The position numbers and the translations under genes are program-made. The notes under the pieces are model-generated. The model was not told the DNA's origin and did no database searches. It saw only the letters and a program-made list of their open reading frames with translations. This document shows, one piece after another, positions 62,328 to 64,000 of a stretch of 64,000 nt of DNA. The stretch is taken from the NCBI GenBank assembly GCA_027382625.1, contig JAJKFJ010020752.1, positions 186,001-250,000 of the forward strand, given 5' to 3'. Position 1 is the first letter of the stretch; every line of letters begins with the position of its first letter. Source of the stretch: Tetmemena sp. SeJ-2015 (taxonomy: Eukaryota; Ciliophora; Spirotrichea; Sporadotrichida; Oxytrichidae).

Positions 62328-62586
62328 ATGAAAACCCGCATGTTTGCCGCCCTGGCCCTGGCCGGGCTGACCGCCACTGCCGCGCTGGCCGCCGGCACGC
62401 AGGTGACAGGGGCGATCAAGGCGATCGATCCCGCCGCCATGACGATCACGCTGGCCGATGGTTCGGTCTATGTGCTGCCCCAAGGGCGACAAGGCGGATC
62501 AGTTCAAGGTCGGCGAGAAGGTGACTCTGACCTGGACGATGGTCGGCACCCAGCATCAGGTGGATACGATCGCGCCCGCTTCGTGA
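62328..62586 (+). CDS. Small secreted DUF1344-like protein (one frameshift)
   Basis: About 85 residues. MKTRMFAALALAGLTATAALAAG is a signal peptide, followed by TQVTGAIKAIDPAAMTITLADGSVYVLP and, after a frame change near 62482, DKADQFKVGEKVTLTWTMVG. The pattern, one small OB-like beta domain with the IKAIDPAAMTITLADG motif, is that of DUF1344. An ATG at 62319 is the alternative start. A terminator follows. Confidence 0.75.
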
Positions 62587-62606
62587 TGCCATGCGGCTTT
62601 ATCGGG

Positions 62607-62633
62607 AAAGGGGGCCTCCGGGCCCCTTTTTCA
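62607..62633 (+). terminator. Rho-independent terminator after the DUF1344-like gene
   Basis: AAAGGGG and CCCCTTT arms enclose a G/C-rich centre, and TTTTTC follows. It also lies before the end of the convergent GNAT gene. Confidence 0.75.
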
Positions 62634-62638
62634 TCGGT

Positions 62639-63080
62639 TCAGAGATCCATGCGGTAGCGGATATGGTCATCGTTTTCGACATAGCTGTCATAGAGGCGCC
62701 GCGCCCGGGTGTTGTCCTGCGCGGTGTGCAATACAGCCGCTGCCAGCCCGCGCGCGGGCCAGCGCCATCAGATCGTCGATCAGCGCCCGGCCCAGGCCCG
62801 ATCCGCGCAGCGCGGGATCGACGAAAAGGTCTTCCAGATAGCAGTCGTCGCCCGTGACCCAGGTCGAGGCGTGTTGACATGCAACGCGAAAGCCCGCGAC
62901 CCGGCCGTCCCGCAGCGCCACCCGCCCGGCCAGCGCCGAGCCGGGATCGAGCAGCCGCTGCCAGGTCGCCTCGGTCACCTCCGGCGCAAGGGTGACGCCG
63001 TAGAAATCGAGATATTGCTGCCAGAGGGTCAGGAAGGCGGGCTTGTCGCCCGCCGCGATCCAGCGGATGCCGGTTTCCAT
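62639..63080 (-). CDS. GNAT-family N-acetyltransferase (one frameshift)
   Basis: About 147 residues. IRWIAAGDKPAFLTLWQQYLDFYGV begins it; LEDLFVDPALRGSGLGRALIDDLMALARA is the acetyl-CoA-binding motif A with RGSGLG. After a frame change near 62755 the C-terminus carries the usual TRARRLYDS pattern, and the stop is at 62639. The ATG at 63080 follows the M20 peptidase stop by 16 bases, so the two are probably cotranscribed. The amine acceptor is unknown. Confidence 0.82.
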
Positions 63081-63096
63081 CTTGCGGTCCTTAGCC

Positions 63097-64000
63097 TCAG
63101 GCGATGCGCGCCAGCACGCGCGCCCAGCTGCGGATGCCGTGATGGAAGCTGGCCAGATCGTATTTCTCGTTCGGCGAATGGATCTGGTCATCGTCACGGC
63201 CAAAGCCGATCAGCATCGCATCCATCCCGAGATAGGTCTTGAAATAGCCCGCGATCGGAATCGATCCGCCCGATCCGACAAAGGCCGCCGGACGGCCCCA
63301 TTCGTCGCTCAGGGCCTGACGCGCCGCCTCGAAGGCCGGGTCGGAGATTTCCATCACAGAGGCGGGCGCGCCCTCGACCCCGTCATGCCAGGTGATCTCG
63401 ACGTCCTCCGGCATCTGCGCCTCGGCCCAGGCGCGAAAGGCGGTCAGCACCTTGGCCGGGTCTTGTGCCGAGACCAGCCGGAAACTCACCTTGGCATGGG
63501 CCTCGGCGGGCAGCACGGTCTTGAACCCCGCGCCATTATAGCCGCCCCATAGGCCGTTCACCTCGGCTGTCGGGCGCGACCAGATCATTTCCAGCGGCGT
63601 GCGGTCCGCTTCCCCCGCAGGCACCGACAGGCCGACATCGCCCAGATAGCGGCCATGGTCGAAGGCCAGGGCCTGCCATTGGGCGCGCAAGGATTCGGGC
63701 AGTTCCGCCACATCGTCATAGAACCCCGGCACCTGCACGCGGCCCGTATCATCATGCAGCCCCGCCAGCAGCCTGGCCATAACGTGCAGCGGGTTGCGGG
63801 CAAGGCCGCCATACATGCCCGAATGCAGGTCGCGGCTGGCGGCGCGGAGGGTGAATTCGGCCTTGCAGAGGCCGCGCAACATGGTGGTGATGGCGGGCAC
63901 GGCGCTGTCGAAGAGGCCCGTGTCGCAGATCAGGGCGAGATCGCAGGACAGTTCGTCCTTGTTGGCCTGAAGAAAGGGGATCAGCGAGGGCGAACCCGAT
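63097..64000 (-). CDS. M20-family peptidase, 5' end outside the window
   Basis: The C-terminal two thirds of a zinc-dependent M20 dipeptidase/deacylase (301 codons seen). SGSPSLIPFLQANKDELSCDLALICDTGLFD belongs to the catalytic domain, ASRDLHSGMYGGLARNPLHVMARLLAGLHD to the dimerisation domain with its conserved histidine, and GSGGSIPIAGYF and DDDQIHSPNEKYDLASFHHGIRSWARVL to the return to the catalytic domain, with a metal-binding histidine in IHSPNE. The frame is unbroken in the window. The start and first metal ligands lie beyond base 64000. Confidence 0.9.
   Translation of the reverse strand, partial: SGSPSLIPFLQANKDELSCDLALICDTGLFDSAVPAITTMLRGLCKAEFTLRAASRDLHSGMYGGLARNPLHVMARLLAGLHDDTGRVQVPGFYDDVAELPESLRAQWQALAFDHGRYLGDVGLSVPAGEADRTPLEMIWSRPTAEVNGLWGGYNGAGFKTVLPAEAHAKVSFRLVSAQDPAKVLTAFRAWAEAQMPEDVEITWHDGVEGAPASVMEISDPAFEAARQALSDEWGRPAAFVGSGGSIPIAGYFKTYLGMDAMLIGFGRDDDQIHSPNEKYDLASFHHGIRSWARVLARIA

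Overview
The window looks like chromosomal DNA of an alphaproteobacterium of the Rhodobacter/Paracoccus group (Rhodobacterales). The basis is high G+C, a class II (B12-dependent) ribonucleotide reductase, a CceR-like operator next to gap genes, a Fur/Mur-type operator beside a sit-type metal transporter, a stem-loop plus GGGATATTTG intergenic repeat, and close similarity of nearly every protein to families typical of that group. This is inferred from the sequence alone; no search was run. The consensus is poor. Most genes keep their full length but change frame one or more times, usually by one base in a short run of G, C or A, and protein similarity resumes after the break. I read these as sequencing errors and give one feature per restored gene, noting the breaks. 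Stretches near 11.7-11.9, 13.5-13.9, 48.0-48.7, 49.5-51.4 and 52.7-54.4 kb are the worst.

Layout. 0-9.4 kb: two glyceraldehyde-3-phosphate dehydrogenase genes separated by a 47-residue membrane peptide, a DUF808 membrane protein, RarD, a fatty acid desaturase, a cupin, RluE, the periplasmic zinc protein ZinT with a Zur-like operator, enolase and an EamA transporter. 9.5-17.8 kb: a second EamA-like transporter, nrdJ with an NrdR box, and a MacA/MacB-type export system. 17.9-23.2 kb: tonB, a sitABCD manganese/iron ABC transporter on the minus strand, and a divergent Fur/Mur regulator with an operator between them. 23.3-29.1 kb: two trimethylamine/dimethylglycine-dehydrogenase-like flavoproteins, a nitrilase-superfamily amidase and a LuxR-type regulator, probably a pathway for methylated amines or betaines.

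29.1-45.8 kb is the most interesting part. A divergent MarR regulator faces a long tightly packed plus-strand operon: FAD subunit and fused 2Fe-2S/molybdopterin subunit of a hydroxylase, a 6-hydroxynicotinate-reductase-like iron-sulfur protein, a UPF0280 (ApbE-like) protein, an AA_synth-family protein, a polytopic membrane protein, a five-gene Liv-type ABC importer, and both subunits of an ATP-dependent hydantoinase/oxoprolinase. Together they read as uptake, ring hydroxylation, ring reduction and ring opening of an N-heterocycle such as nicotinate or a relative.

45.8-50.8 kb: a TetR-MFP-RND efflux operon on the minus strand. 50.9-64 kb: tgt, an old-yellow-enzyme homologue, a degraded Tat-exported protein, lon, a small S74-like secreted protein, an HU-like protein, two tRNA-Val genes (CAC, TAC) flanking a GYF_2 protein, a VPLPA-CTERM protein, a pirin, two identical tandem tRNA-Asp genes, a DUF1344-like secreted protein, a GNAT acetyltransferase and an M20 peptidase cut by the window end.
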